Shown here piece after piece: positions 9,439-17,957 of a stretch of DNA of 20,288 nucleotides. Below the pieces are notes generated by a model. That model was not told the DNA's origin. It worked only from the letters and a program-made list of their open reading frames with translations, and made no database searches. The DNA is taken from the NCBI GenBank assembly GCA_910584495.1, contig CAJUAR010000052.1, positions 1-20,288 of the forward strand, read 5' to 3'. This stretch comes from an uncultured Muribaculaceae bacterium (GTDB taxonomy: Bacteria > Bacteroidota > Bacteroidia > Bacteroidales > Muribaculaceae). A program made the position numbers and the translations under genes. Positions within the stretch are counted from its first letter, which is position 1, and every line of letters starts with the position of its first letter.

Positions 9439-10881
9439 CTAACGTTCTGATTTATCTATGTTTGCAAGAAGAACCACACTATAGGCCAGGCCCATGACAA
9501 TCAGTCCATGTGGAGAAATGGGCATACACCATCCGGACAGGCCCATGATGATGCTGCACAACATGACGGAAACAAAATACATGGAATACCTCAACCGCCT
9601 GATCACATACCACAAGCCCCAGAGAAACAGAATATGTACCGCAAGGCCAATCCATCCCACCGTGAGCCAGACCTGCACCGGAGCACATTCCACACCTGTT
9701 GCCACTTCGTCGGCAATCTCGACATTGGTGTAATATTCGTTGTGAATGATGTACTTGAGGATTTTTGTCTTCTCTCGATGGATAAATCCAAGTCCTGTAA
9801 GCTGTTTATGTTCCTGAACGACAAGCTCAACCTTGGGTATAATCTGAGCCATGCGTCCTGATGCGAACTTTGAAATATCCTCTATGTCGGCGGCGTCGAA
9901 CAGGTTAACGAACTGGTCGTAAGTAGACCGGATGCGCAACATTGACTCATTGTCCTTGGTATTGCTGCGGGGAAGCACAGAGTCGACTGCAAAGAGGACA
10001 GCAAAAGCCGCCAAAGCACCCAAAGACCATTTGAACAGCTGCGACAGACGTCCCTGACAAAGCATGAAAACGACCACGAATGTAAGGAGCAGTGTCGAAG
10101 TCTGTGTAACAAGAATGCTCAACAGCAGGAAGGCCCACTGCCACCACTTCAACCTATAGATTCTGGCAAGAGGATAGATGGCAAAAAAAAGTATATACAG
10201 CCCGGGGGGATACTGTCGCAGGATTGACAGAGGCTTGATGCCCGGCGATAAAAAAGTGGGAATCGCGACACTCCAGTTGAAAAGGTGAGGGGTGAAGACA
10301 TTGGCCCCAAGTATAAGACTATCGACAATATAATAGAACGCCGCGATAAAACCGAACTGAATTGCCCGCTGAAAAAAAATCGACATGTCAAACTCCTTTC
10401 CGGCAAAGCTTACGACCGGTATGATAAAGAAGATGAACGACAGATAGTAGCGGTAATTCAGAAGCTGGACAGAAAGGGATTCTACCGAAAAAAGGGCAAG
10501 CACAAGCAAAGCAGCCGCATAGAGCCAGAAAAGCCGCAATGTACGGCTGACAATGGGCGGCTTTACATAGATTACCGAAAGAACAAACGAGACAGGCAAA
10601 ATGATATCGATGTTCTTGACAACTAATGCCGCCTCGGAAATGTAACCATAACCGCCGGCGACGAGCATAAGCATGATAATCATGCTTTCCCTGTCATGCC
10701 GCGCGGCATATACAATCAGGAAAAAGACAAGGACAATGGCGGGATAGAATGACAGCCCCCACAACGAGAGACTGAGCATGAAGGCCACAGGCAAAGCCCA
10801 TTCGCGGCGCGGCAGACTGAAGTAGGGCCGCTCCGCGTAGGGAATCATTTCAGCGTCTTTGATTGCTGAGGCTTGTGTCAT
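9439..10881 (-). CDS. O-antigen polymerase/ligase-like polytopic membrane protein
   Basis: A 480-aa protein with about ten to eleven hydrophobic helices and one large hydrophilic loop around residues 300-390. That loop contains SMLRIRSTYDQF and ASGRMAQI, followed by a HNEYYTN segment. This layout, with a His/Arg-bearing periplasmic loop between the late helices, is that of Wzy polymerases and WaaL ligases. Sequence alone does not separate the two. It would polymerise or transfer lipid-linked glycan repeats at the periplasmic face. ATG 10881 is chosen over a TTG two codons upstream. It follows the Wzc-like gene by 24 nt, consistent with one transcript and a Wzy-dependent export pathway. Confidence 0.8.
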   Translation of the reverse strand: MTQASAIKDAEMIPYAERPYFSLPRREWALPVAFMLSLSLWGLSFYPAIVLVFFLIVYAARHDRESMIIMLMLVAGGYGYISEAALVVKNIDIILPVSFVLSVIYVKPPIVSRTLRLFWLYAAALLVLALFSVESLSVQLLNYRYYLSFIFFIIPVVSFAGKEFDMSIFFQRAIQFGFIAAFYYIVDSLILGANVFTPHLFNWSVAIPTFLSPGIKPLSILRQYPPGLYILFFAIYPLARIYRLKWWQWAFLLLSILVTQTSTLLLTFVVVFMLCQGRLSQLFKWSLGALAAFAVLFAVDSVLPRSNTKDNESMLRIRSTYDQFVNLFDAADIEDISKFASGRMAQIIPKVELVVQEHKQLTGLGFIHREKTKILKYIIHNEYYTNVEIADEVATGVECAPVQVWLTVGWIGLAVHILFLWGLWYVIRRLRYSMYFVSVMLCSIIMGLSGWCMPISPHGLIVMGLAYSVVLLANIDKSER

Positions 10882-10905
10882 TGCCAAGGCTGGTTTGTCA
10901 AAGTC

Positions 10906-13200
10906 TTAAGCTTTGTCGTGGTCGTTTCCGTAGCCGTAGCTCTTGTGGCTGACCACGCCGTTGACAACAACCGACAGCTTCTTGAGACGTTTCTGCTCGT
11001 AGATGTCGTTGAGCATGTCGATGAAATTGTAAGACGTGTAGTTGGTGCGGCTCACATAGATGGTAGCGTCTGCCACACGGTCCAATGTGAACGAATCGCT
11101 GACCAGACCGAGCGGCGCGGAGTCGATTACGATATAGTCGTAGCGGCGACGAAGCTCGTCGAAGAGTTCGTCAACCTTGTGAGACACGAGGAGTTCGGAA
11201 GGATTCGGCGGCACGGGACCTGCCACAATCACATCCATACCCTGTGCGTCAGGACAAGGAACGGACATCTGGTCGATGGTTATTTCATCGCTCGACAGAT
11301 ACTGTGTGAGGCCGAAGCGGGGATGTATGCCAAGATACTCGGCCAGTCGGGGCTTGCGGATGTCCATGCCGACAAGCAGCACTTTCTTCTGAAGGAGGGC
11401 CAGCGATGCCGCAAGGTTGATGGCCATGAAGCTCTTGCCTTCGCCGGAAGTTGACGAGGTCATCAGCACAACCTTGTCGTTGCGGTCGTTGAGCATGAAG
11501 AGCAAGTTTGTTCGCATCAGGCGGAAAAGCTCAGCCGCCGACGAAGTGCTGTCGGGCCGGACGACGAGTTTCCGTCCGGAGTTGTCAATGCTCATCACGC
11601 CGAGGATGGGCACGTCGGTGTGCTGTTCAAGTTCCTCGCGGCTCTCGAAGCGGTTGTTGATTGTCTTGCGGATATAGAGGTAGAGCGGTACGAGCATCAG
11701 ACCGATGAGTACCGAGAGGGCATATATCATTTTGTTTTTCAAACCAAGAGGTTCGCTCAGTGTATAGGCATCGTCCACAATCTGGCCTTTGGCCGTTGTG
11801 TTGGCCATGAAAATGGAGTTCTCCTCGCGGCGCTGCAACAGATACATATAGAGGTTCTGAAGCAGACTCTGCTGGCGAGCAAGATTGCGGTATTCACGCT
11901 CGGTGGCGGGAATGTTTGTGAGCGAGCCGTCGGTAGAATTGACTTCACGTTCGCTGGCAGCAACAGTCACTTCCTGATTTGCAATCATTCGGCCGAGGGA
12001 CTTCACCAGATTCTGACGTGTCTTGTCGATCCGTTCTGTAAGCTCAACAAACGCACTGTTCTTTTCGGTAGCGCTCTCAGCAAGTTGCTCACGACGAAGG
12101 ATGGCCCCGTTGTAGCCTTTTATCTCTTCCATTATGACCTCGTTGTCGATGGTCATGGGAATGAGTGAATAAGCGTTTTCGGGCTCGGAAAGGAATTCCT
12201 TAGTCATTTTCAGAACTTCGAGATAAGCCTTTCCGCCGAGAAGACCCACCTCAACCTCGGCTTTCTTCTCATATTGGTATTTGAGCTGTGAACCGATGTC
12301 GATGAGGTTCTTGCCTTCCTTGTACTTCTCAATTTCTATTTCGGTATTGTTGAGGTCGCGCGACACCAGCTCCAGACGGTCGTTGAGGAATTTTTCCGTC
12401 TGCCGTCCCTGTGTTCCTTTCTCCAGCACACCCCGCTTGTTGTACTGCGCGATAATACGATTGAGCAGGTCCTTGCCATAGATAGTGTTCGTGGTGTTGA
12501 TGCCCAGCGAAATCACATTGCTCTTTTTTGATGCGATTTCGGCCATCACATCCTCGTCGAGCAGCTCGGCAGCTCCGTCATAACCCATCACATAGACTTT
12601 GGCGCTAAGATCTTCGCCGGCCGGATAGGTAGATGTTTTAGATATTGTAAATTTGCCAAGCGGTGTATCGACAGTCGCCGGCAGGGTGAGGTCTTCCACA
12701 TCAAGAACCTTTTGCTTGCGGATTTTGCCTGTAACCTCGGTCTTGCCGTCTTCGTCGACATAAATCTTGAAAACGATGGGTGTTTCAAGAGTGTCTAGCA
12801 TGGACTGTGGCGCACTCACTTCGATGGGGTGTGTCGGGTAGGCCATCACCCACTTCATGAAGCTTTTCTTGACTTCATACTTGATATTGAGCCCCAGGTC
12901 ACGCACCACGTCGCGATAGAGCGAGTGCGATTTGACCACGAAAATCTCGTCTTCCACATAGCCTTCCGATCCAAAGAGCGAAGCCATGGCGTTCATCTGT
13001 TTCTCTACAGGATTGGAATTATTGTCCTGTGCCACCAATAAGTTGGCTTTCACCACATACACCGGCTGGTGAATGCGTGTATATGCAAAGCCTATAAGCC
13101 CGCACACAACGACTGAAATTACAAATAAATACCATTTCGACAGATAGAGGCGAAAAAGGCCCGGGATGTCGATAAAGTTGGAACGTTGTTTCTTTGCCAT
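10906..13200 (-). CDS. Wzc-like polysaccharide co-polymerase with BY-kinase domain
   Basis: A 764-aa inner-membrane protein that controls chain length and export of exopolysaccharide. The Wzz domain starts with a helix at about 22-43, is followed by a long periplasmic coiled-coil region, and closes with a second helix at about 490-510. The cytoplasmic BY-kinase has Walker A TSGEGKS with K589, a Walker A' VGMDIRKPR in which the first acidic residue is missing, and Walker B IVIDSAP with D693. The C-terminal tail has only a few tyrosines (SYGYG), fewer than the enterobacterial tyrosine cluster. The gene starts 10 nt after the Wza-like gene, matching the usual export pairing. Kinase activity is inferred from motifs. 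Confidence 0.92.
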   Translation of the reverse strand: MAKKQRSNFIDIPGLFRLYLSKWYLFVISVVVCGLIGFAYTRIHQPVYVVKANLLVAQDNNSNPVEKQMNAMASLFGSEGYVEDEIFVVKSHSLYRDVVRDLGLNIKYEVKKSFMKWVMAYPTHPIEVSAPQSMLDTLETPIVFKIYVDEDGKTEVTGKIRKQKVLDVEDLTLPATVDTPLGKFTISKTSTYPAGEDLSAKVYVMGYDGAAELLDEDVMAEIASKKSNVISLGINTTNTIYGKDLLNRIIAQYNKRGVLEKGTQGRQTEKFLNDRLELVSRDLNNTEIEIEKYKEGKNLIDIGSQLKYQYEKKAEVEVGLLGGKAYLEVLKMTKEFLSEPENAYSLIPMTIDNEVIMEEIKGYNGAILRREQLAESATEKNSAFVELTERIDKTRQNLVKSLGRMIANQEVTVAASEREVNSTDGSLTNIPATEREYRNLARQQSLLQNLYMYLLQRREENSIFMANTTAKGQIVDDAYTLSEPLGLKNKMIYALSVLIGLMLVPLYLYIRKTINNRFESREELEQHTDVPILGVMSIDNSGRKLVVRPDSTSSAAELFRLMRTNLLFMLNDRNDKVVLMTSSTSGEGKSFMAINLAASLALLQKKVLLVGMDIRKPRLAEYLGIHPRFGLTQYLSSDEITIDQMSVPCPDAQGMDVIVAGPVPPNPSELLVSHKVDELFDELRRRYDYIVIDSAPLGLVSDSFTLDRVADATIYVSRTNYTSYNFIDMLNDIYEQKRLKKLSVVVNGVVSHKSYGYGNDHDKA

Positions 13201-13210
13201 GATTCTTGTG

Positions 13211-14020
13211 TCAACGTGTTAGGGCAATAATCAGCGAAGCTACTACGGAGCAACCGCTCACAATTGTAGAAATCACCGATAATTTGAAGGCGTTGTTCTG
13301 ATTATATTTTGAATTATCCTGCTTGATTTTGTTGGGAGAGACGTAGATATAGTCTTTGGGCTGGAGATAGTAGTAAGGCGATGTGAGAACCTCCGAGCTG
13401 TTGAGGTCAACATGGCCGAATTGGCGGGTCCCGTCCACATTTTCGCGGATGATAAGCACATTGGAGCGTTCGCCGTACTCGGTGAGGTCGCCAGCCGATG
13501 CAAGAGCCTCGAGAATAGTCATGCGCTCGGTGGCCACGGGGATAATTGCCGGTGTCTTGACCTCTCCGGAAACAATAACCGAAAAATTAGTCATATCCAC
13601 AGTTACAATGGGGTCTTTCACCTCAGCCGAAACGAGTTTGATCAGCTTGTCGCGCAATTGCTCGGTGGTGAGGCCGGCAACATGAATCGTGCCGAGCACA
13701 GGCATCGTGATATTGCCCTCGCTGTCAACAAGATATGTATAAGCCCGCGGAGTGGTGTTCTTCAGCAAGTCGTCGCGTGTAGCGGTGTTGAGCATAGGCA
13801 TATTGTAGGCCGCAGTTGCAAGCGGATCCTTGGATGTGATGGAAATAAACAGCTCGTTGTCGGGAGCGATTTTTGCTTGATAGCTTTGCTTGGCGAATTC
13901 ACCTTCAGCCCGGGCCTCAATGTCTGCAAAATAAGGCAGCGATGTATGTTTAGAACTGCTGCAACTCGTCATGGCGACAAGCATCGCCAGCATTATAAAT
14001 AAGCTATTGTATATTTTCAT
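13211..14020 (-). CDS. Polysaccharide export lipoprotein (Wza-like)
   Basis: A 269-aa lipoprotein with lipobox MTSC and acylated C20. A polysaccharide biosynthesis/export domain covers about residues 40-130 (the APDNELFISITS and GNITMPVLGTI strands). An SLBB-type domain follows, with VSGEVKTPAIIPV and LEALASAGDLTEYG. The last 25 residues form a hydrophobic C-terminal helix, comparable to the helix by which Wza oligomers span the outer membrane. ATG 14020 is preferred over an upstream in-frame GTG at 14041, because it places the signal peptide correctly. This is the first gene of the minus-strand exopolysaccharide operon and is preceded by a roughly 145-nt leader. Confidence 0.92.
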   Translation of the reverse strand: MKIYNSLFIMLAMLVAMTSCSSSKHTSLPYFADIEARAEGEFAKQSYQAKIAPDNELFISITSKDPLATAAYNMPMLNTATRDDLLKNTTPRAYTYLVDSEGNITMPVLGTIHVAGLTTEQLRDKLIKLVSAEVKDPIVTVDMTNFSVIVSGEVKTPAIIPVATERMTILEALASAGDLTEYGERSNVLIIRENVDGTRQFGHVDLNSSEVLTSPYYYLQPKDYIYVSPNKIKQDNSKYNQNNAFKLSVISTIVSGCSVVASLIIALTR

Positions 14021-14170
14021 TTGTTTTATTCGGTGATTCACCTGTGATGTAATTACATTTCTTTAACGCAACCGCCAGCAATTTATTGCATGCCTCCGGT
14101 TCTATTCTGCGTTTTTACCTGTCGGCCGAAAATATTGGCTGCAGGAGCCAAAAAATTCGCCTTGCGAGTG

Positions 14171-14178
14171 CAAAATTA
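14171..14178 (-). promoter_or_regulatory. Putative -7 box for the exopolysaccharide operon
   Basis: Read on the minus strand this is TAATTTTG, a full match to TAnnTTTG. No clear -33 TTTG is found at the usual distance. If used, it gives a leader of about 145 nt before the Wza-like ATG, by far the longest leader in the window. Confidence 0.45.
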
Positions 14179-14191
14179 CAAAAAAAATGAT

Positions 14192-14199
14192 TAATTTTG
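14192..14199 (+). promoter_or_regulatory. Putative -7 box for the OmpA/TPR lipoprotein gene
   Basis: TAATTTTG matches the TAnnTTTG consensus and sits about 37 nt before ATG 14236. A -33 element at normal spacing is not apparent. It lies 13 bp from the oppositely oriented -7 box. The rest of the intergenic interval 14021-14235 shows nothing else that I can support. Confidence 0.5.
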
Positions 14200-14235
14200 C
14201 CGGAAGAAAGAATTCTATCACTTATATAACCAACT

Positions 14236-15936
14236 ATGAAACGCAATTTATGCTATGTTGTAGCTCTCGGATTGGCGCTTTCTCTTACCTCGTGCGGTAA
14301 GAAACTCGGCCAGTTCAGCGCTGACTATTTTAGTGTTAACCCCGATCCTCTCGAAGTTCAGGGCGGTCATGTTCCGGCTCGTGTGAGCGCCAAGATTCCC
14401 GCCAAGTTCTTTGTGAAGAATGCCGAAGTTACCGTTACTCCCAGCCTCGTTTACAACGGCAAGGAAACAACTTCGCAGTCCTACACCTTCCAGGGCGAAA
14501 AGGTTCGCGGAAACAACCCCGTTATCTCCTACGAACTCGGCGGAACCCAGACAATACCCGTCGACTTTGTCTACAACCCCGAAATGGCAAAAAGCGAACT
14601 CATGCTCAACTTCACCGTCAACCAGGGCGGTAAGCAGTATGTCCTTCCTGCCGTAAAGGTGGCTAACGGATGCGTTGCAACTTCCGACCTCGCTTATGCC
14701 GGCGGTGGCAATGGCAATTCGGCAAGCGGTGTTAATCCTGCAGTCGCTGCCGATGCTTTCCAGCGTGTCATCAACCAAAAATACGCTGCCGACATCATGT
14801 TCCTCATCAACCAGGCAAACATCCGCGCCTCGCAGCTCAAGACCGATGCCATGCAGGAACTCCAGAAGGAAATAGCCAACGCTAACGCTGCCCAGAACCT
14901 CGAGCTCAAAGAAATCAACATCAAATCGTATGCTTCGCCCGATGGTGGTTTCAAACTCAACAACGCCCTGGCCCAGAAACGCGAAAACACCACTAAGAGC
15001 TACGTGGAAAAACAACTGAAAAAAGACAAAATTACCGAATTCGGCGAACTCACCGCTCAGTTCACTGCTCAGGACTGGGAAGGCTTCCAGAAACTCGTGT
15101 CGCAGAGCAACATCCAGGACAAAGACCTCATCCTCAGCGTCCTGAGCATGTATCGCGACCCCGAAACACGCGAACGTGAAATCCGCAACATGTCGGCCGT
15201 CTTCGAACAGCTCGCTGAAACAATCCTGCCGCAGCTCCGCTACAGCCGCATCACAGCTTCTGTCGACGTTATCGGCAAAACCGACGAAGAAATCCTCAAC
15301 CTCGTGGCTACAGACCCCTCGAAGCTCACTGTTGACGAAATCCTCTATGCTGCTACTCTCGTTCCCGACCTGAATTCGAAAACTAAAATCTACGACACCG
15401 CAGCTCGTCTTTATCCCAACGACTACCGCACATGGAACAACCTCGGTATGGTTCAGTACGAAGCTTGCGACTACGATGCTGCAAAAGCAAACTTCACTAA
15501 AGCTGCTGCTCTGACATCTAACCGCGAACCTCAGATGAACCTCGGTCTCGTAGAACTCGTTCAAGGCAACTACGACAAAGCCAACCAGTACTTCGGTGCT
15601 GCAGGAGGCGTGAAAGAACTCGACAACGCCATGGGCGTATTCTACCTCAAGAAAGGCGACGTTGCTGCTGCCGTGAAAGCTTTCGGCAACGAAAAGAACA
15701 ACAACGCCGCTCTTGCCCAGATCCTCGCAAAGGACTACAGCAAGGCTAAGAACACTCTCGAAGCTATCAAAACACCCGATGCCACAACCTACTACCTGAT
15801 GGCCATCCTCGGTGCCCGTACAAACAACGAGAGCATGCTCACTAAGAACCTCCGCGAAGCTGCCCGCCTCGACAGCAAATATGCTCAGCGAGCTGCTAAC
15901 GACCTCGAATTTGCCAACTACAACATCGCTCTCTGA
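14236..15936 (+). CDS. Outer-membrane lipoprotein with OmpA-like and TPR regions
   Basis: A 566-aa protein with lipobox LTSC (C20). The N-terminal third is beta-rich. An OmpA-like stretch around residues 225-265 reads IKSYASPDG followed by NNALAQKRENTTKSYV, the pattern of the peptidoglycan-binding alpha/beta fold. From about residue 385 there are several tetratricopeptide repeats (YRTWNNLGMVQYEACDYDAA, MNLGLVELVQGNYDKA). It probably anchors an envelope complex to peptidoglycan (inference). Codon choice is strikingly uniform (CTC, GCT, AAC, GAA), unlike neighbouring genes, which suggests very high expression. It has its own promoter and a strong terminator, so it is monocistronic. A long antisense open frame over the same region is an effect of this codon bias. 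Confidence 0.85.
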   Translation: MKRNLCYVVALGLALSLTSCGKKLGQFSADYFSVNPDPLEVQGGHVPARVSAKIPAKFFVKNAEVTVTPSLVYNGKETTSQSYTFQGEKVRGNNPVISYELGGTQTIPVDFVYNPEMAKSELMLNFTVNQGGKQYVLPAVKVANGCVATSDLAYAGGGNGNSASGVNPAVAADAFQRVINQKYAADIMFLINQANIRASQLKTDAMQELQKEIANANAAQNLELKEINIKSYASPDGGFKLNNALAQKRENTTKSYVEKQLKKDKITEFGELTAQFTAQDWEGFQKLVSQSNIQDKDLILSVLSMYRDPETREREIRNMSAVFEQLAETILPQLRYSRITASVDVIGKTDEEILNLVATDPSKLTVDEILYAATLVPDLNSKTKIYDTAARLYPNDYRTWNNLGMVQYEACDYDAAKANFTKAAALTSNREPQMNLGLVELVQGNYDKANQYFGAAGGVKELDNAMGVFYLKKGDVAAAVKAFGNEKNNNAALAQILAKDYSKAKNTLEAIKTPDATTYYLMAILGARTNNESMLTKNLREAARLDSKYAQRAANDLEFANYNIAL

Positions 15937-15960
15937 TTTCTGAGAACATGCCAATCATAA

Positions 15961-15995
15961 GCGGGACGGCCTTTTGGGCCGTCCCGCTTTTTTTT
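15961..15995 (+). terminator. Strong intrinsic terminator
   Basis: GCGGGACGGCC (15961-15971) pairs perfectly with GGCCGTCCCGC (15977-15987) around a five-base loop, followed by eight T at 15988-15995. It lies 25 nt after the OmpA/TPR lipoprotein gene. Confidence 0.95.
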
Positions 15996-16005
15996 GCATA
16001 CCAAG

Positions 16006-16060
16006 AGCGCGAAGCTCATGGATGCGAGGTGTCCTCACCTCGCCTCCATTGCTTCGCGCT
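16006..16060. repeat. 55-nt long palindrome between terminator and promoter
   Basis: AGCGCGAAGC (16006-16015) is the exact reverse complement of 16051-16060. Inside, ATGGA (16018-16022) pairs with TCCAT (16045-16049), and GCGAGGTG (16024-16031) pairs with CACCTCGC (16036-16043) around loop TCCT. That makes 23 base pairs with small internal mismatches. There is no T tract, and the preceding gene already has a terminator. It ends 5 nt before the -33 box of the regulator gene. A REP-like or MITE-like intergenic element, or a regulatory structure, are both possible. Confidence 0.8.
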
Positions 16061-16065
16061 AAATA

Positions 16066-16097
16066 TTTGGGAATTTATCGGCAAATCTCTATCTTTG
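16066..16097 (+). promoter_or_regulatory. Bacteroidota promoter of the TPR/HTH regulator gene
   Basis: TTTG (16066-16069), a 20-bp spacer and TATCTTTG (16090-16097) match the consensus fully. ATG 16106 begins 8 nt after the -7 box, so the transcript would have essentially no leader. Confidence 0.78.
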
Positions 16098-16105
16098 TAT
16101 TCACT

Positions 16106-17829
16106 ATGAAAACAGCCTCGCGCATATTGCTCCTATCGTTCGCCGTCCTCACCCTGGCTGCGGCCTGCAACCGCATGTCGATGGACAGCCGGCTGTTGAA
16201 GATTTCGAAAACTATAGACAATTCGCCCGAAGAGGCCTTGGCAAGCCTCGACAGCATAGATTATGATAAGCTTTCCGAAGACAACCGTCATTACTACGAT
16301 TTTCTTTCCTTAAAAGCCCGTGACAAGGCATATATCGCCCATACGTCGGACAGCCTTATCCTTGACCTGATAGAATATTACTCCACCGATAAGAATTCCA
16401 AGCTGTATCCTGAAATCATCTACTATGGAGGTCGTGTGTATAGCGACCTGGGCGACTACCCTACCTCGCTCTTCTATTTCCAGCAAGCTGCCGACCGATT
16501 GCCCAAAGATTGTGAAAATCAGAATTTAAGATGTAATGTTATCAGTCAGACAGGAAGATTGCTAAACACTCTCCGTCTCTAGACGAAGCAATACCTTATA
16601 TCAAAGAAGCAATCGAAATAAACCGCGCTTTAGGCGATTCCATCAATGATATTTACAACACCCAGCTTTTAGGGTCCGTCTACCTGCGCTCGCACAATTA
16701 CGCTAAAGCTGACTCTTGTTTCCGAGACGCCTTGGCCAAAAGCCGCTATGCACCCAAAACACACAGGGCAAAATCGTCGATGTATCTCGCCCGTGTAAAA
16801 TTTCGCCTTGGTGAAATAGACTCCGCACTCTGCTACATTCGCGGCGTGGCAGACGATGTTAAATCCATTGCTCGAAACGGTGCAATGGCAACCGCATCTG
16901 AGGTATATTATGCCGCTGGAATATGCGACACAGCATTTATCTATGCTACAGAACTTGTAAATAGTCCCAATCGCAAAAACAAAACATCTGGCTTCAAGAT
17001 ACTCCTGTCACCGGTAATTCGTCCGCGCCTTCAACCGAGCGAAATAGATAAGTGCCTAAAAGACTACCTCGAAACACTGGAATCATACTATAACGAGCAC
17101 GAGAGCCAATTAGCTATCAGCCAACAGGCCTATTTCAACTACAAAGTCCACGAAAGACAAAAAGAAGAAGCTCAACATGCCAATATGCTCCTTCTACGAT
17201 GGCTAATAGGAATAGCCTTTGCCGTGCTGCTTCTTATAATATTGTTGATGTGGATTGCAAATAGAAACAAAAAGAATGTGATAAAGCTTCACCGGGCGTT
17301 AGAAAATATATCCGTACTGGAACAATCATTGAAACGGAATCAGAAAATCGGAGACAACAGGACTGACAACACCTTACAAACAGCCCCTGATGAAGACAAA
17401 TCGGAGACGGCAAAAGAGCTCAGAGAACGATTAAGAACCAAACTTTTAAAACTATCTAATGAAAATCAAAAGGTAGAAGTTCCACCGTCGATACTCCAGT
17501 CGGGAACATATGCACGCCTGCAGAAATATATAGCGGAAGGATATGAATTAAAAAACGATGATGCGTTCTGGGACCAACTACAGCAACTCGTCCTCATGGC
17601 ATCACCACGTTTCATCGAGAACCTTCATCTGCTTGTTGGAGGAAAACTGTCGACATACGATCTCAAAACCGCACTGCTGATTAAGTGCGGTATCCAGCCC
17701 TCACAGATGGCAAATCTGTTGAATAGAACGAAAGGAACCATCGTGTCGCGTCGCGAATCGCTATGCATCCGCATTTTCGGTGAAAAATTGGGCACTAAAG
17801 TCATTGATGGCGTAATTCGCTTGCTTTAA
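16106..17829 (+). pseudogene. TPR/transmembrane/HTH regulator gene interrupted by a one-base frameshift
   Basis: Reading from ATG 16106 gives a signal sequence with possible lipobox AAAC and TPR helices, but meets TAG at 16580-16582 after 158 residues. The -1 frame continues without a gap from GAC 16582 (DEAIPYIKEAIEINRALGDS, good TPR sequence) to the stop at 17829. Restoring one base in the TAG, for example TAT-GAC, would join the parts into about 574 residues. The product would have periplasmic TPRs, a transmembrane helix at about 362-386, a coiled coil, and a C-terminal helix-turn-helix in the last 60 residues (TALLIKCGIQPSQMANLLNR, then SRRESLCIRIFGEK). This is a known Bacteroidota one-component regulator layout. 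No slippery heptamer is seen at the break. It may be a real mutation, a phase-variation event or an assembly error. Confidence 0.8.
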
Positions 17830-17849
17830 GAATTTTATCAATTAGTCAT

Positions 17850-17895
17850 AGTACGGAAATTGTAACGAAAACAATTTCCGTACTATTTCCGTACT
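17850..17895. promoter_or_regulatory. Putative operator: inverted plus tandem direct AGTACGGAAAT sites
   Basis: AGTACGGAAATTGT (17850-17863) and its exact reverse complement (17871-17884) flank a seven-base spacer. The 11-mer ATTTCCGTACT at 17874-17884 is repeated immediately at 17885-17895. That gives three copies of one site. The block ends 6 nt before the -33 box of the next gene, the usual place for an activator. There is no T tract, so it is unlikely to be a terminator. The obvious candidate regulator is the TPR/HTH protein encoded just upstream (inference). Confidence 0.7.
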
Positions 17896-17901
17896 CAAAA
17901 A

Positions 17902-17934
17902 TTTGGAATATATAGATTTGGCTGTGTACTTTTG
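17902..17934 (+). promoter_or_regulatory. Bacteroidota promoter of the small secreted protein gene
   Basis: TTTG (17902-17905), a 21-bp spacer and TACTTTTG (17927-17934) match the consensus. A second TTTG at 17917 is too close to serve as the -33 box. The leader to ATG 17958 would be about 17 nt. Confidence 0.75.
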
Positions 17935-17957
17935 CCGAAACCGAAAATAAAAGTCCA

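Noticed and set aside
14248..15954. 568-codon open frame on the minus strand opposite the OmpA/TPR lipoprotein gene
   Set aside because: Its translation has no recognisable domain and is Val/Glu/Phe-biased. It follows from the strong codon bias of the plus-strand gene, which has a lipobox, TPRs, a promoter and a terminator.
16570..16590. Programmed ribosomal frameshift in the regulator gene
   Set aside because: No X-XXY-YYZ slippery heptamer is present. CTC-TAG could allow a +1 slip, but the continuing frame is -1.
17850..17895. Terminator of the regulator gene
   Set aside because: No T tract follows on either side, and the extra direct copy points to protein binding rather than RNA folding.
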